DNA of 64,000 nt from Prorocentrum cordatum (lineage: Eukaryota > Sar > Dinophyceae > Prorocentrales > Prorocentraceae): contig CAUYUJ010006558.1 in NCBI GenBank assembly GCA_963575745.1, positions 455,623 to 519,622 on the forward strand, read 5' to 3'. Shown here in pieces: positions 21,540 through 30,448 of this stretch. Each line of letters begins with the position of its first letter. Position 1 is the first letter of the stretch. The notes beneath the pieces are model-generated. The model worked only from the letters and a program-made list of their open reading frames with translations, made no database searches and was not told the DNA's origin. A program made the position numbers and the translations under genes.

Positions 21540-22140
21540 TGGCCTTGCAAACATCGTGGAGGGCAGAATTTCGCGCAATATGGTGCTCGGTAACCTGGTG
21601 GTCGATGAATTGGCTGGTGTGGCTGCACGGCAGCACCGCGTGCCCGAGGCCGACAGGTACCGTGTTCAACTGCACGAAAGCAGGGCACGATTGGTGCGCC
21701 TTCGCCTGCTTCGGGCCACACTTGACTGTTTCGCTCGAGATAAGCAGCTGGAATCGGAAAGGAAAACGACGGGGGTGCCTCCCCCGCCCTTGGCCCCCAC
21801 CCCGCCTGCTGCTGCTGCTCTCACCTCCCTCATGTCTCAACGCGCGCTGTCGGACGACAGAAGACGGTGTTTGAAATGTCACGGATCGGTTAGCCAAGCG
21901 ACCCCCAAAGAGTTTGGAGTTCGCCGTGCCCGAGCCTGGTCAACGTTGACGGTGTCATTTTTCCCCGTCTGTCGGCTCACGCGTGCATGTGGCTGGGGGC
22001 TGGCTACACTCCTCTCACTTCCTCAATGTGCATGTGAGTTTGAAAACCTGGTTCTGTGGGAGGTGTGGGGCCATAGCTGGTAAGCAGCTGCGGTCGTTGG
22101 GCAAGCCTTGCACACACCGTTTAACCCCCACAGGTAAATA
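21540..22140 (+). pseudogene. LINE element 1: RNase H end and C-terminal Cys finger
   Basis: NLVVDELAGVAARQHRVPE corresponds to the QLTEQVATDAAARVQLPD segment of element 2. Near 22035-22140 the frame reads LKTWFCGRCGAIAGKQLRSL, then GKPCTHRLTPTGK and a stop. Element 2 has FCSRCGG...KLKEPCLPPPTNTGKK at the same position, so a C-terminal CxxC...PC...TGK module is a shared feature of this LINE lineage. Confidence 0.7.
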
Positions 22141-22250
22141 ATATCTGGATATGATTTTTCATTATCTGCCCCCCAAGGCCCTCAGCAAGGCCGAGAAGGT
22201 CCAGGGGGGCTTGATTAGTCATAGGTGCTGGTACTAGCTTCGCTACTGGT

Positions 22251-22397
22251 TCATACTCATACTCATACTCCATTCCCCCTCCTCCTCTATTCCTCCTCCT
22301 CCTCCTCCTCCTCCTCCTCCTCCTCCTCCTCCTCCTCCTCCTCCTCTTCTTCCACTCATCCTCCCCCAGTCCTCCTCCTCCCCCTCCTCCTCCATGT
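22251..22397. repeat. LINE 3' tail-like (TACTCA)3 followed by (TCC)n
   Basis: GGTTCATACTCATACTCATA is followed by CCATTCCCCC and about 110 bp of TCC triplets. Many non-LTR elements end in short tandem repeats; here the tail runs straight into a TCC tract. Confidence 0.6.
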
Positions 22398-22453
22398 TGC
22401 ATGTTGCATGCTTCAAGGGGGGGTCCGAGCACTCCTCGGGCCCGCTCGGGACC

Positions 22454-22900
22454 TCATTGTGAGATCCTGTGGCCTGGCACCCCCAACGCCCGCGCGCAGT
22501 CCTCCTGTGACTTCGCGGCGAGGGTGCTTGGCCGCAGCTGCCGTCCTTGCGGCAGCCGTCCACGCAGCAATCGTGACCTCGCCTTCTTCCCGGTGTTTGT
22601 GGGGGGGGGGAGACAAGGTTCCTTCAGCTTAAAGGCTCGAGCCGACGACACCCCCCCACACCTGCTGCAAAATGCGACCCCACGGATGACGTGGAGGTGC
22701 GGGAGGTGTGTCGCGTGAAACCACTGGGCGTGATTCGGGGCGCATGGGGATCCGAGCCAGGACTCCCTGGTCCCCCGAATCTGGTACCTGAAGCAGATTT
22801 TGCATCTGAGGCCCTCGGGGACGTCTTCTAAAACATGCTGGGCATGGCCCCACTTCTGTGGGGCCTTAACCCGCCCTCGCTTCTTGGGAGCGGGCGGCGG
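22454..22900 (-). pseudogene. LINE element 2: C-terminal Cys-finger region
   Basis: Reads LRCKICFRYQIRG, then AFCSRCGGVSSARAFKLKEP and PPPTNTGKKARSRLLRG. The CxxC pairs and TGK tail match the end of element 1. It lies in a different frame from the RNase H segment, so at least one shift separates them. Confidence 0.7.
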
Positions 22901-23456
22901 GGCAGGGAACACTTCCCAGCAACAGCTCCTGAGCGGCGGCGATTCGATTCTGGATGAGCTCTGCCTCACGATCTGCTTCTAGGACGGGGCGGGTCACCCA
23001 ATCAGGAAGTTGGACTCGTGCTGCTGCATCTGTTGCAACCTGTTCTGTTAACTGGTTTGCCAGGTATGCCCAGGGCTGGATGTTGCAATCCCAGAAATCA
23101 CCCTCCGTGGGGTGAGACTTGGTCTTGTGGAACTCCATGGTCCCGTCGAAGCTCTGGCGGGCCTCCCAGAACTCCCCCCATCGGTCTACGTTCCATTTAT
23201 GCCGCCAGAGGGGCCCTCGTAGGCCACGATATACATATGCTGAATCTGTCACGATGGTAATCTCTCCTGCTAAGTTCTGGACGGCCTTGACCACCGCGTA
23301 GAGCTCTCCGCGGTTGACCGTCTGTCTTCCTGGCAGGCCTCCTCTTAAAGTTCCTATGGTCTCGAGGTCGGAATCTTTAACTGCTACCCCCCAGCCAACT
23401 CTCCTCAGCCTCGGATCATTCGGAAACCTTCCTCCTCCAGCGTCGCCCCCCACCAA
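22866..23456 (-). pseudogene. LINE element 2: RNase H domain
   Basis: Residues: GGDAGGGRFPNDPRL (first Asp), TVNRGELYAVVKAVQ (Glu), ITIVTDSAYVYRG (Asp), FHKTKSHPTEGDF (His region) and ANQLTEQVATDAAA (last Asp). All four acidic positions of RNase HI are present, so this domain looks intact. It overlaps the end of the RT frame by a +/-1 shift near 23450, at a G-rich run. Confidence 0.8.
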
Positions 23457-26400
23457 AAACTTGCCCTTGGTGGGGCCCCCATTGGATCATGAAGGCCCCC
23501 GTGGCTCCGAGGGTGGCTCGGGGAGGGTGTTGGTCCAGGCGCCCTGCCGTAAAGCCAGCTGGCTGCAGTCCTCGTCCCCATTTCACTGGATCGGATGGAA
23601 ACTCATCAATAGCCTTCTGGATGAGGTACTGGGAGTCGAGGACTGCTTCATCGGCACTGCGCACGTGCGCTGGGCACGTCCAAAGGCGGTGAAGGTCGCC
23701 CTCCACTGGTGCTCCACACCTGGCACATCGCGCTGGCTGGCTTGGTTTACATTCGTGTACTCGGGCGTTGGTCCAGATCGTGGCCTTCCCGAGGGCTTGG
23801 AGGGCATTGGCTCGAATGGGCTGGCTATCCTTCCGAAGCTTCCGATAGGTCTTCTGAAACTGGAAAGTGTCGATCCCGAACTCAGCCCCCCCTCCGAGAT
23901 GGAAGTGCGAGGCACTTTCCCAGAGAACCCGAGACACATGTTCGCTGAAGTCGTCCAGGAAGGCCGTCTGGGCTCTGAGATCTCCAGGAACGAGCTTATA
24001 CCGCTGATTGCCAGGGAGGCTCCATCCCCAGGGCCCCACCATGTACACTCCTAGGTCATGAAGGGTGGCAATGGGCGCGGAGAAGAGGGAGGTAACCTTA
24101 CTCCATCGGGTCTTACTTGCCAGACGTGCCACTGTAGGAGACCACATGTTCCCTATTGATTTGTGCAACTCTGGATTCTGGTTGACCATGTCGAACCAGG
24201 GCTTGACGACTTGCATGGGGAGGTAATGCGCAGGATCCTCCTGCTGCTGTCCCCGTGCTGACAAAGCAAAGCCTGCCGTCGTGCAACCGTACTTGGGAAC
24301 ATATCCAAGCCCTCGGACTAGTCGTCCCCGAACTTGCTTAAGTACTGTCGGCGCAATACCTTGCCCCTGTTGGCCCCAGAAGAGCTGTGGACGGCCCCCC
24401 GTATTGACCAGCCTCCGACTCCTCTTGGTGGTCCTGGTGAGGTTGGTGATCCCGTTGGGCCCCTGGAGCCCCTTCTTGAAACGTTCCTTCCGGATCTTCA
24501 ATCGCCTCCGCAGCCCCAAGGTAGTGTCCAGGCCGAGGCCCCTCCCCTGGACACTGGTCTTGACGGCCCACCCCAACGCCTTGGTGCGCTCGCTTATTTT
24601 GACGCTCAGCCCAGGCACCGACGCGAGAACACAGGATTTAGGAGAGAGCTTGCAACCATGGGCCTCGAGCTTCTTACCCAGGAGTGCCGTCGCCTCTGGG
24701 GCCACCTCCAAGATCTCCTCAGACGAGCCCCAGACACGCAACCTCAGGTCGGCAACCCAGGTACGAAAACGAACTCGTGGAAACTGGTAGTGTAAATCTT
24801 CCAAGATTTTAGACAGGAAGGCTCGGGCGAGAGATGTTGATTGGGTGCAGCCTTGCAGGGCGCTGTCGGTCGGGCGCGTGGGTGACGAGCATCCTAGCGA
24901 GGCAGAGGACAGAAATCTGGCTGCCTGATGAACAATCATGGCGTGCATGAGCGGGATGGTGGGATACTCAAGACTGGTGGCCACCCCGCAGACATACTCC
25001 GCACAAGTAGTGTCGAGCAACTTTTCGATGTCAATCAATGCCTCTGCAAGCGGCATCTGCAAACTGGTGACCAGCTCCGCTGTCACTTCGCTCAAAAGGG
25101 CTGCTCGGAGGCACGATGATCCTCGGATGGCTTCATCCCAAAAACCTGCCCTTTTTGAATCCCACGCGGTGAGGCCTGGGCGGTGCAACTTGACTAGGAT
25201 ACGATAGAAACTGTTGGCATGGGTGATGGGTCGATCGGCTTCGATACTCTTAGGGAGGAGACGAACCATATTGAGTAGCACCTGCGCGGGATACTTAGAG
25301 GTCGTCCGAACCTGATTGATCAGGTCGGTGAAGGCAGTCTTGCCCTCGGGCGGCAGGGCGTCGAGCTCGCGCGGGTGCCGCAAGTCAGCACCTCCTGCTG
25401 AGCTAGGGCTGTACCTCCGAACAATTTCAAACACTTCGGCTTTTGTCCAATCTGGCTCCTGGGCAGCACGCTGTTGGGCAACTCTTCGGAGCTCTTGAAG
25501 CCAGGGGGGATCTTCAGGGCACTGGCGGGGTCCCTTTGGGCTCCAGTATTTATCCCAATAGGTGAGCTTATGCTGCGTGATAAGGATGGGGTCATCGGAA
25601 AGGGTCCCATTTAGAGGAACCAGATCTTGTTCTTCAGGGGGGGGGGGGGGTCCCTTGGTGATGGCATGTGATATCTTACCTCCTTTTTTAAGGTCCTCCT
25701 CGATCCACTCCTGGAAAGCCTTCCGAGACGCCTGATTTTCTTTCTTCTGGAAATGTTGAGATATCTGCTCAAGATAATCCCCCAGAGTCTGCCCTGCCCC
25801 AATCTGGAAATTGGCCTCGAAAACCTCTAGGTCCGAGAACTGGCCTGTGAAATACTCGAGAATGACATGTTTAATCTCGGGGTCGACATACTCTGGCCAT
25901 CTAAGATCGGGAATAATTCTGTTCAAGAGCGCCTGCAATGCAAAAACTTGTGCATGGGGCCCAGGGCGTCGCAGGAAGTGATCACGATCCTGCACGCGTG
26001 CGACGATCACCTGCCACCGGTTTGCGTCGCTGGTGGCCAGCCCCGTCTGGGGCGCTGGCGGTGGCAGAGGACGCCTGAGCAGTTGCGCACACTGGCCTCG
26101 CTGCGGGGCGGACTGGGATCCCACCTTGTTGTGGGCTTCCTGCAGCTCCAGAGCTCGACTCAAGATGGCATATTCTCGGGTAATCTGCTTGCTGACATGC
26201 TGCGCACAAACGGGGTACGTGGGTGTGAGGTTCATGCTCTCCTCCTCCTCCTCCGCCCTCTCGTAGTAGTATTCCCACGAGCGTTTGACTCCAGAGTATT
26301 CTTTGGGGAGAGAGGGGGGGCTCGACTGCGTGCCAAAATCTCCTTCTGAGCGACTGCGCGTGCCAGAACTCCTGCCACGCCAAGATGCGGTCTCCACGGG

Positions 26401-26541
26401 CCCTCCAGGACAGCCGTGAGGGAGGTGTCGAGGGCAAGACACTGGTCGACCACAAAATAGTCCAGCATGCGATGCCCATTCGAGCACGTCCACGTCGTAT
26501 TTTCTGGGGTAACCACGACCCCACGTACCCAGGAAAGCCAC
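23416..26541 (-). CDS. LINE element 2 reverse transcriptase ORF with altered catalytic motif
   Basis: Open frame of 1,041 codons. The first about 60 residues are the out-of-frame end of the endonuclease; the true frame starts near 26350 (KEYSGVKRSWEYYYERAEEE). RT motifs: FTDLINQVRTTSKYPAQVLL, MVRLLPKSIEADRPI, motif A-like LIDIEKLLDTTC, motif B-like LQGCTQSTSLARAF. Motif C reads TWVADLRLRVWG: the position of the first Asp of the WIDD pair seen in element 1 is Ala (codon 24751-24753), with Asp at 24748-24750. Such a change should abolish RT catalysis, so the long open frame is probably a recent inactive copy. A zinc-ribbon ARCARCGAPVEGDLHRLWTC lies near the C end. Confidence 0.85.
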   Translation of the reverse strand: MAFLGTWGRGYPRKYDVDVLEWASHAGLFCGRPVSCPRHLPHGCPGGPVETASWRGRSSGTRSRSEGDFGTQSSPPSLPKEYSGVKRSWEYYYERAEEEEESMNLTPTYPVCAQHVSKQITREYAILSRALELQEAHNKVGSQSAPQRGQCAQLLRRPLPPPAPQTGLATSDANRWQVIVARVQDRDHFLRRPGPHAQVFALQALLNRIIPDLRWPEYVDPEIKHVILEYFTGQFSDLEVFEANFQIGAGQTLGDYLEQISQHFQKKENQASRKAFQEWIEEDLKKGGKISHAITKGPPPPPEEQDLVPLNGTLSDDPILITQHKLTYWDKYWSPKGPRQCPEDPPWLQELRRVAQQRAAQEPDWTKAEVFEIVRRYSPSSAGGADLRHPRELDALPPEGKTAFTDLINQVRTTSKYPAQVLLNMVRLLPKSIEADRPITHANSFYRILVKLHRPGLTAWDSKRAGFWDEAIRGSSCLRAALLSEVTAELVTSLQMPLAEALIDIEKLLDTTCAEYVCGVATSLEYPTIPLMHAMIVHQAARFLSSASLGCSSPTRPTDSALQGCTQSTSLARAFLSKILEDLHYQFPRVRFRTWVADLRLRVWGSSEEILEVAPEATALLGKKLEAHGCKLSPKSCVLASVPGLSVKISERTKALGWAVKTSVQGRGLGLDTTLGLRRRLKIRKERFKKGLQGPNGITNLTRTTKRSRRLVNTGGRPQLFWGQQGQGIAPTVLKQVRGRLVRGLGYVPKYGCTTAGFALSARGQQQEDPAHYLPMQVVKPWFDMVNQNPELHKSIGNMWSPTVARLASKTRWSKVTSLFSAPIATLHDLGVYMVGPWGWSLPGNQRYKLVPGDLRAQTAFLDDFSEHVSRVLWESASHFHLGGGAEFGIDTFQFQKTYRKLRKDSQPIRANALQALGKATIWTNARVHECKPSQPARCARCGAPVEGDLHRLWTCPAHVRSADEAVLDSQYLIQKAIDEFPSDPVKWGRGLQPAGFTAGRLDQHPPRATLGATGAFMIQWGPHQGQVFGGGRRWRRKVSE

Positions 26542-26955
26542 TTCATGGGTTTCTCCAAATCCTCAGGAACAACATTCCAGTCCCCCGCGATGAGGTAGGG
26601 GAACTTTTGCGTGCGGATGTGGGCGGTGAATTCCATGGCGATATCACGATTTGCTTGGTCCATCCCAACCCCTGAAGTCAGATATACGGCAACAACCAAG
26701 AAATTCACCCCATCGGGTTTGATAATACAACTGGTCCATCGGGTCCCTATTGCAAGAGGCTTGATGTGGCCCTTGGCTCCCATGACCCGAGCGTGGGAAG
26801 AGAGGTGTGATCGAACCCCAAGAAGGATCCCGCCTTGGCTGCCCTGAGCGGTGGGCGTGGCAGGGCAGACATGTCTTCCAGCCACTCTTCTGAAACTTGT
26901 TCCGAAAATCCCCATGTCGGTCTAGTGTGAGGTGCGTCTCTGTCAAAACACACAC
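26300..26955 (-). pseudogene. LINE element 2: endonuclease (EEP) domain
   Basis: CVLTETHLTLDRHGDF (catalytic Glu) lies in one frame near 26900-26955 and continues after a shift as FGTSFRRVAGRHVCPA, PYLIAGDWNVVPEDLE (Asp/Asn motif), NGHRMLDYFVVDQCLALDTS, and GPWRPHLGV. This matches the APE-type nuclease that nicks target DNA in LINE insertion. The frame is lost near 26330. Confidence 0.75.
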
Positions 26956-27190
26956 GTCTGCTGTGAGACGAGTCCAATATATACTTCTTAGCGGTATTGT
27001 TCCATGTCGTGATATTGGCGGCGTAGATTGCTAGTGACCCTCCCTTCCCACTTGCATTTCCCTTAGCCTGAGAGAAGGACGGGTAGCCAAAATCGGCCGC
27101 GTAGTCTAAGTACGGGTAGTCGTCGATGGCCGCCTCACTGTTGCTCACGAAAAGCGTGGCCATCACGAGCAAGAGGAAATTCAGCTTCAT
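26950..27190 (-). CDS. N-terminal segment of LINE element 2 with signal-peptide-like start
   Basis: From ATG at 27188-27190 the product begins MKLNFLLLVMATLFVSNSEA, a textbook signal peptide (short basic start, hydrophobic core, small residues before a cut). AIDDYPYLDYAADFGYPSFS follows and then the endonuclease start NITTWNNTAKKYIL in the same frame. A secretory signal on a retrotransposon protein is unexpected; it may be a captured host 5' exon. Confidence 0.55.
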
Positions 27191-27199
27191 CACCGGCGA

Positions 27200-27589
27200 T
27201 CTGCATGGTATTCCCACGCCGCGGGCTGGCGCTGCTCGCCCTCGTCAGCCTCGCCCTCCTCGCTCAGTCGGCTCCGCCTCACCCCCCCCGTCGGTCGAGA
27301 CACGGGGGGGGCGCGCAGGCGCGCGGCCTGCGGCCGCGGCCGGGACGTAGACCCCCCGGACAGCACCGAGACGGCCCCAAAGAGGCCCCAACGGGAGCGC
27401 CAAGGCGGCACCACAACGGCCCGAGCTGGGCCCGAGGATGGCCCAGGCGACTGCCAAGATGCCGCCGAGAGAGGAGCACAAGAGAGCCCCCGAGAGGGCC
27501 AAGCGGTGGCCCCCCTCCCATGAGCGGGGATATGAAGGCGAGACAGGGAGGTGGTACACGCTGCAGCCCTCTGGTCAGTGCTGGAGGCG
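27200..27589. other. GC-rich sequence with CCAAGAGG-like words
   Basis: GGCCCCAAAGAGGCCCC and GCCCCCGAGAGGGCCAAG-type words recall the 10-11 bp repeat. No gene was recognised. Confidence 0.45.
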
Positions 27590-28185
27590 TCCTCCTCCTC
27601 CTCCTCCTCCTCCTCCTCCTGCTTAACCTCCTCCTCCTCCCCCTCCCCCTCCCCCTCCCCCTCACCCCCCCTCCCCATCACCCTCTTCCTCTCCCATCCC
27701 CTTCCTCCGCCTCCTCCGCCTCCTCCTCCTCCATTCCTCCTCCGCCTCCAGTTATCCTCCTCCACTCCTCCTCCTCCTCTCCTCCTCCTCCTCCTGCTGC
27801 TGCTGCTGCTGCTCCTCCTGATCCTGCTCCTCCTCCACCTCCTCATCCTCCTCCTCCTCCTCCATTCCTCCTACATTTCCTCCTCCATTTTCTCCTCCTC
27901 CTTCCCGTCCTTCCCCTCCTGCTCCTGCTCCTCCTCCTCCTCCTTCTCCTCCTCCTCCTCCGCCGGCTCCGCCTCTGCCTTCGCCTCTGCCTTCGCCTCC
28001 GCCTCCACCTCCGCCCCCCCGCCTCCTCCGCCTCCGCCTCCGCCTCCGCCTCCGCCTCCGCCTCCTCCTCCTCCTCCTCCTCCTCCGCCTCCGCCTCCGC
28101 CTCCGCCTCCGCCTCCGCCTCCGCCTCCTCCTCAAACTCCTTCTCTTTCTCCTCTTCCTCCTCCTCCTCCTCCTGTTCTGTTCAT
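27590..28185. repeat. About 590-bp (TCC)n/(CCG)n-rich polypyrimidine tract
   Basis: TCC triplets with (CTG)n at 27798-27815 and long (CTCCGC)n at 27960-28130. Confidence 0.95.
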
Positions 28186-28399
28186 ACTCCCGATGAGGGT
28201 GATCCGCGGTGGACGACGTGCAACGGTGAGACACGGAGAACGGGCCGCCGAGAGAAAGAGGGGGAACGACGACCACGACCCTGACGGGAGGAAGGGAGAG
28301 GGGAGGAGGGCGCCACCCCACTACCCCGTCGCTCCCGCCACCCCTGTGTGGGCGAAATCCCCAGCCCACGCCTCTGCGCACGGGTGGGGGGGGGGCGCG

Positions 28400-29245
28400 C
28401 AAGGAGAGAAGATGGGGGGCGCTGGCCTCCACGTAGCGGAACGTGTCCGCAGGTCCCGCCCCAGCGGGCTGCAGTTGGCCCAGCACTGCCTGGGCGACGG
28501 TGCGAAAGAGGCCTGCGGGCGGAAGGAAGTCCCCGGGCCCCTCTGGGACCATGTGGGCCCCGTGGTAACACCTGCGATGCCTTAAACCTTCCCCCAAAAA
28601 ACGCACATATCGAAGGAAAAAGATTCGGCCCCATCGGAGGGTGCACACGTACTTGACCTCTGGTAGGTCCATGCATGAGGCTACATGGGCTTCTCTGGGA
28701 GCATCAGGAAAGAGAAAGAGAAACCTGGCGCCTACAGCCGCACACGCAACAGCACATCGAACCGTCTTTCTCAAAACTTCGTTGTCCAGGGCAATCTGGT
28801 CCCACTCAGGAGCCGACCTGTTGGGCATCCCCCAGGGCCATTCAGGAGATCTGACGACTCTGGGAAAAAGCTTCTTGTGTAAAGGTGGCCTGCAGCGTGC
28901 CCTACTGAAGGTTTCGCACGGCGGCCCTGAGATGACAGCCCATACTCGACCAGAAAGAATCAAATCGACCAGGGTCCTCACCTCTGGTCTCTCAACGGTG
29001 CTGTCCTGTTCGGCAGCTAGGCTAAGCGCGATTATCCTGAGACCTTTTTCTTCAGCGCTCCGATCTATAGCTGCTTGCAAGTCGCTTGGCCTTCTTGGAC
29101 CAACTCCAATCAGTATGATGTAAAAGTGCTGCCCAATCGGCGGCGGGACGGGAATGGGGCTTGGCGGTGGCAGCTCTGCAGCTCGGAAGTCCGCTGCCAC
29201 TCTCGCCACCGGGGACAGTTTTTGCCATTTCTTCACTGCAAGCGC
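28400..29245 (-). CDS. Methyltransferase-like (GPPCETFSRAR) domain at the 3' end of LINE element 3
   Basis: The open frame runs 29236 to 27752, but only about the first 280 codons are non-repetitive; the rest reads through the GGA tract. It starts MKKWQKLSPVARVAADFRAA, then FYIILIGVGPRRPSDLQAAI, IIALSLAAEQDSTVERPEV, and GRVWAVISGPPCETFSRARC (about 28905-28960). GPPC followed by E-T-F-S is like motif IV of C5 cytosine methyltransferases (PPCQxFS), where the Cys attacks the base. A classic motif I and a clear ENV motif are not seen, so activity is doubtful. It may be a modified host domain carried by the element. Retrotransposons with captured cytosine methyltransferases are known in dinoflagellates; identity with those is not shown here. 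Confidence 0.6.
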
Positions 29246-29268
29246 CCTTAAGGCCAGGCCCGATACAC

Positions 29269-29691
29269 CTAATGACGTGTGTGTTTCTCCGCCTGCTCTG
29301 CATGCAACTCCCTGGAGGCAAGCTCAGTAGCGCACTCCACGTTGAGGTCACGCTGCTGCTGAATTTGCTCCTGGGTGAGGGGCCTGAGGGCCAGGGCAAG
29401 ATTGGGCAAGCACGCTTTGGACCCATGCCTCATGTGCTTAGGCAACCTTAAATTCGTGAAGAACTCCTTATTGCAGGACTGGCACACACTCCCTAATGCA
29501 ACAGCCCTGGCCAGATCAATTTCTGGGTGATGCTTCGCCCTATGTGTGGCCCAGGCATGGGGGGTAATAAACGTGGCATCACATTCAGGACACAAGTAAA
29601 TCACGTCGGGATCGTCGAGTCCGCAAGTGGGGGGAGAGGGAACCTGGGTCGCCGCGCACAGAGCCCTGATATCCCTACGCCACAGCGTCAA
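29269..29691 (-). pseudogene. LINE element 3: C2H2 zinc-finger region
   Basis: Two fingers: YLCPECDATFITPHAWATHR(AKHH) and SVCQSCNKEFFTNLRLPKHM, the second followed by RHGSKAC. They are preceded by TLWRRDIRALCAATQ and followed by a Gln/Glu/Ala helix. It lies one frame off from the upstream thumb region. Zinc fingers at the C end of LINE ORF2 usually help bind RNA or target DNA. Confidence 0.8.
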
Positions 29692-29707
29692 ACGGGCAGA
29701 GTCGAGC

Positions 29708-30448
29708 TCAGCCCTCGTAGCCCCGACCTCGACCTTTTTTCAACAACCCCTTCCACTTCTTAGGCTCTCGGAAAGCAAGGTCGACCCACCAATTCTTGTC
29801 ACCAGGAGGGGAGAGGGAGAGAGGCAGCGAGACATGGTGGGGGAGCCAATCCAAGTCCTGGGACAAAAGGGAGGCCCACGTGCCTTCCCTAGACGAGAGC
29901 AAGTCCAACATGCCAAGCACGGCCTTAGCGCCGTTTCGGAGGACCCTGGGGAGAAACCTGAGCCTCCTGAGGCGAAGCACGAGAGACAGGGAAGGTTTTT
30001 GGGCCCTCACAAGGACCTCTTCACGGGACGCTTTGGGCTCAGGTGGCCTCGGGAGGTCGGGTTTGAGCGCAGCTCTGTAAGCGTCAAGATATTTTCCTTC
30101 CGCACGGGCGAGAGTCTTGACTGGCAGCGTCCATAGCGCAGCCTGGTACAAAAACCGCGAGCAGCACAGGGCGACGGCATACTTGATCTTAGTCTGCTTT
30201 GGGAGGTCCCTCAGACCAAAGACAGTCCTCCTGAGAGGTCCAAGGACCACAGCCTGGTCGTGCCCTCGGAGGTGGACCTCAGGGCCCCACGACCCCCCGC
30301 GGTGGAGCATGGACCCCAGGTACTTGTAGCATTCAGCCTTGTGAAGCTCAATACCATACGCTCCGACTTGGAGCGTGCCCTGTTCTTCGTACTCGATGCG
30401 GGCCGCGATGGACCCTTCTCCCGAGAAAACTACCATTAATTCAGTTTT
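29708..30448 (-). CDS. LINE element 3: RT thumb/connection region after an in-frame TGA
   Basis: This frame is the direct continuation of the 908-codon RT frame across a single TGA at 30449-30451 (reading NYDK, stop, KTELMVVFSGEG). HKAECYKYLGSMLHRGGSWG is the usual post-RT KYLG segment of LINEs; PKQTKIKYAVALCCSRFLYQ and WTLPVKTLARAEGKYLDAYR follow. One base change accounts for the break. Confidence 0.8.
   Translation of the reverse strand, partial: KTELMVVFSGEGSIAARIEYEEQGTLQVGAYGIELHKAECYKYLGSMLHRGGSWGPEVHLRGHDQAVVLGPLRRTVFGLRDLPKQTKIKYAVALCCSRFLYQAALWTLPVKTLARAEGKYLDAYRAALKPDLPRPPEPKASREEVLVRAQKPSLSLVLRLRRLRFLPRVLRNGAKAVLGMLDLLSSREGTWASLLSQDLDWLPHHVSLPLSLSPPGDKNWWVDLAFREPKKWKGLLKKGRGRGYEG

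Larger units (their letters stand above)
15540..22270 (+). mobile_element. Non-LTR retrotransposon, element 1 (degenerate)
   Basis: Encodes, in order, a Cys-rich and coiled-coil ORF1, an endonuclease/exonuclease/phosphatase-type nuclease, a reverse transcriptase, an RNase H domain and a C-terminal Cys finger. The frame is broken at several places, including a poly-C run near 16480-16490, the RT core near 19440-19580, and a 220-bp nested insertion. The 3' end shows three TACTCA-type units at 22251-22268. Element 2 on the opposite strand is of the same lineage and ends within about 200 bp, tail to tail. Confidence 0.85.
22440..27195 (-). mobile_element. Non-LTR retrotransposon, element 2 (same lineage as element 1)
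   Basis: Reading on the minus strand from 27195 down: a short N-terminal segment with a signal-peptide-like start, EEP endonuclease, RT, zinc-ribbon, RNase H, and C-terminal CxxC finger. The main RT frame is open for 1,041 codons, with frame changes at the endonuclease/RT and RT/RNase H joints. The TCC tract at 22271-22397 lies between its 3' end and that of element 1. Confidence 0.85.
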
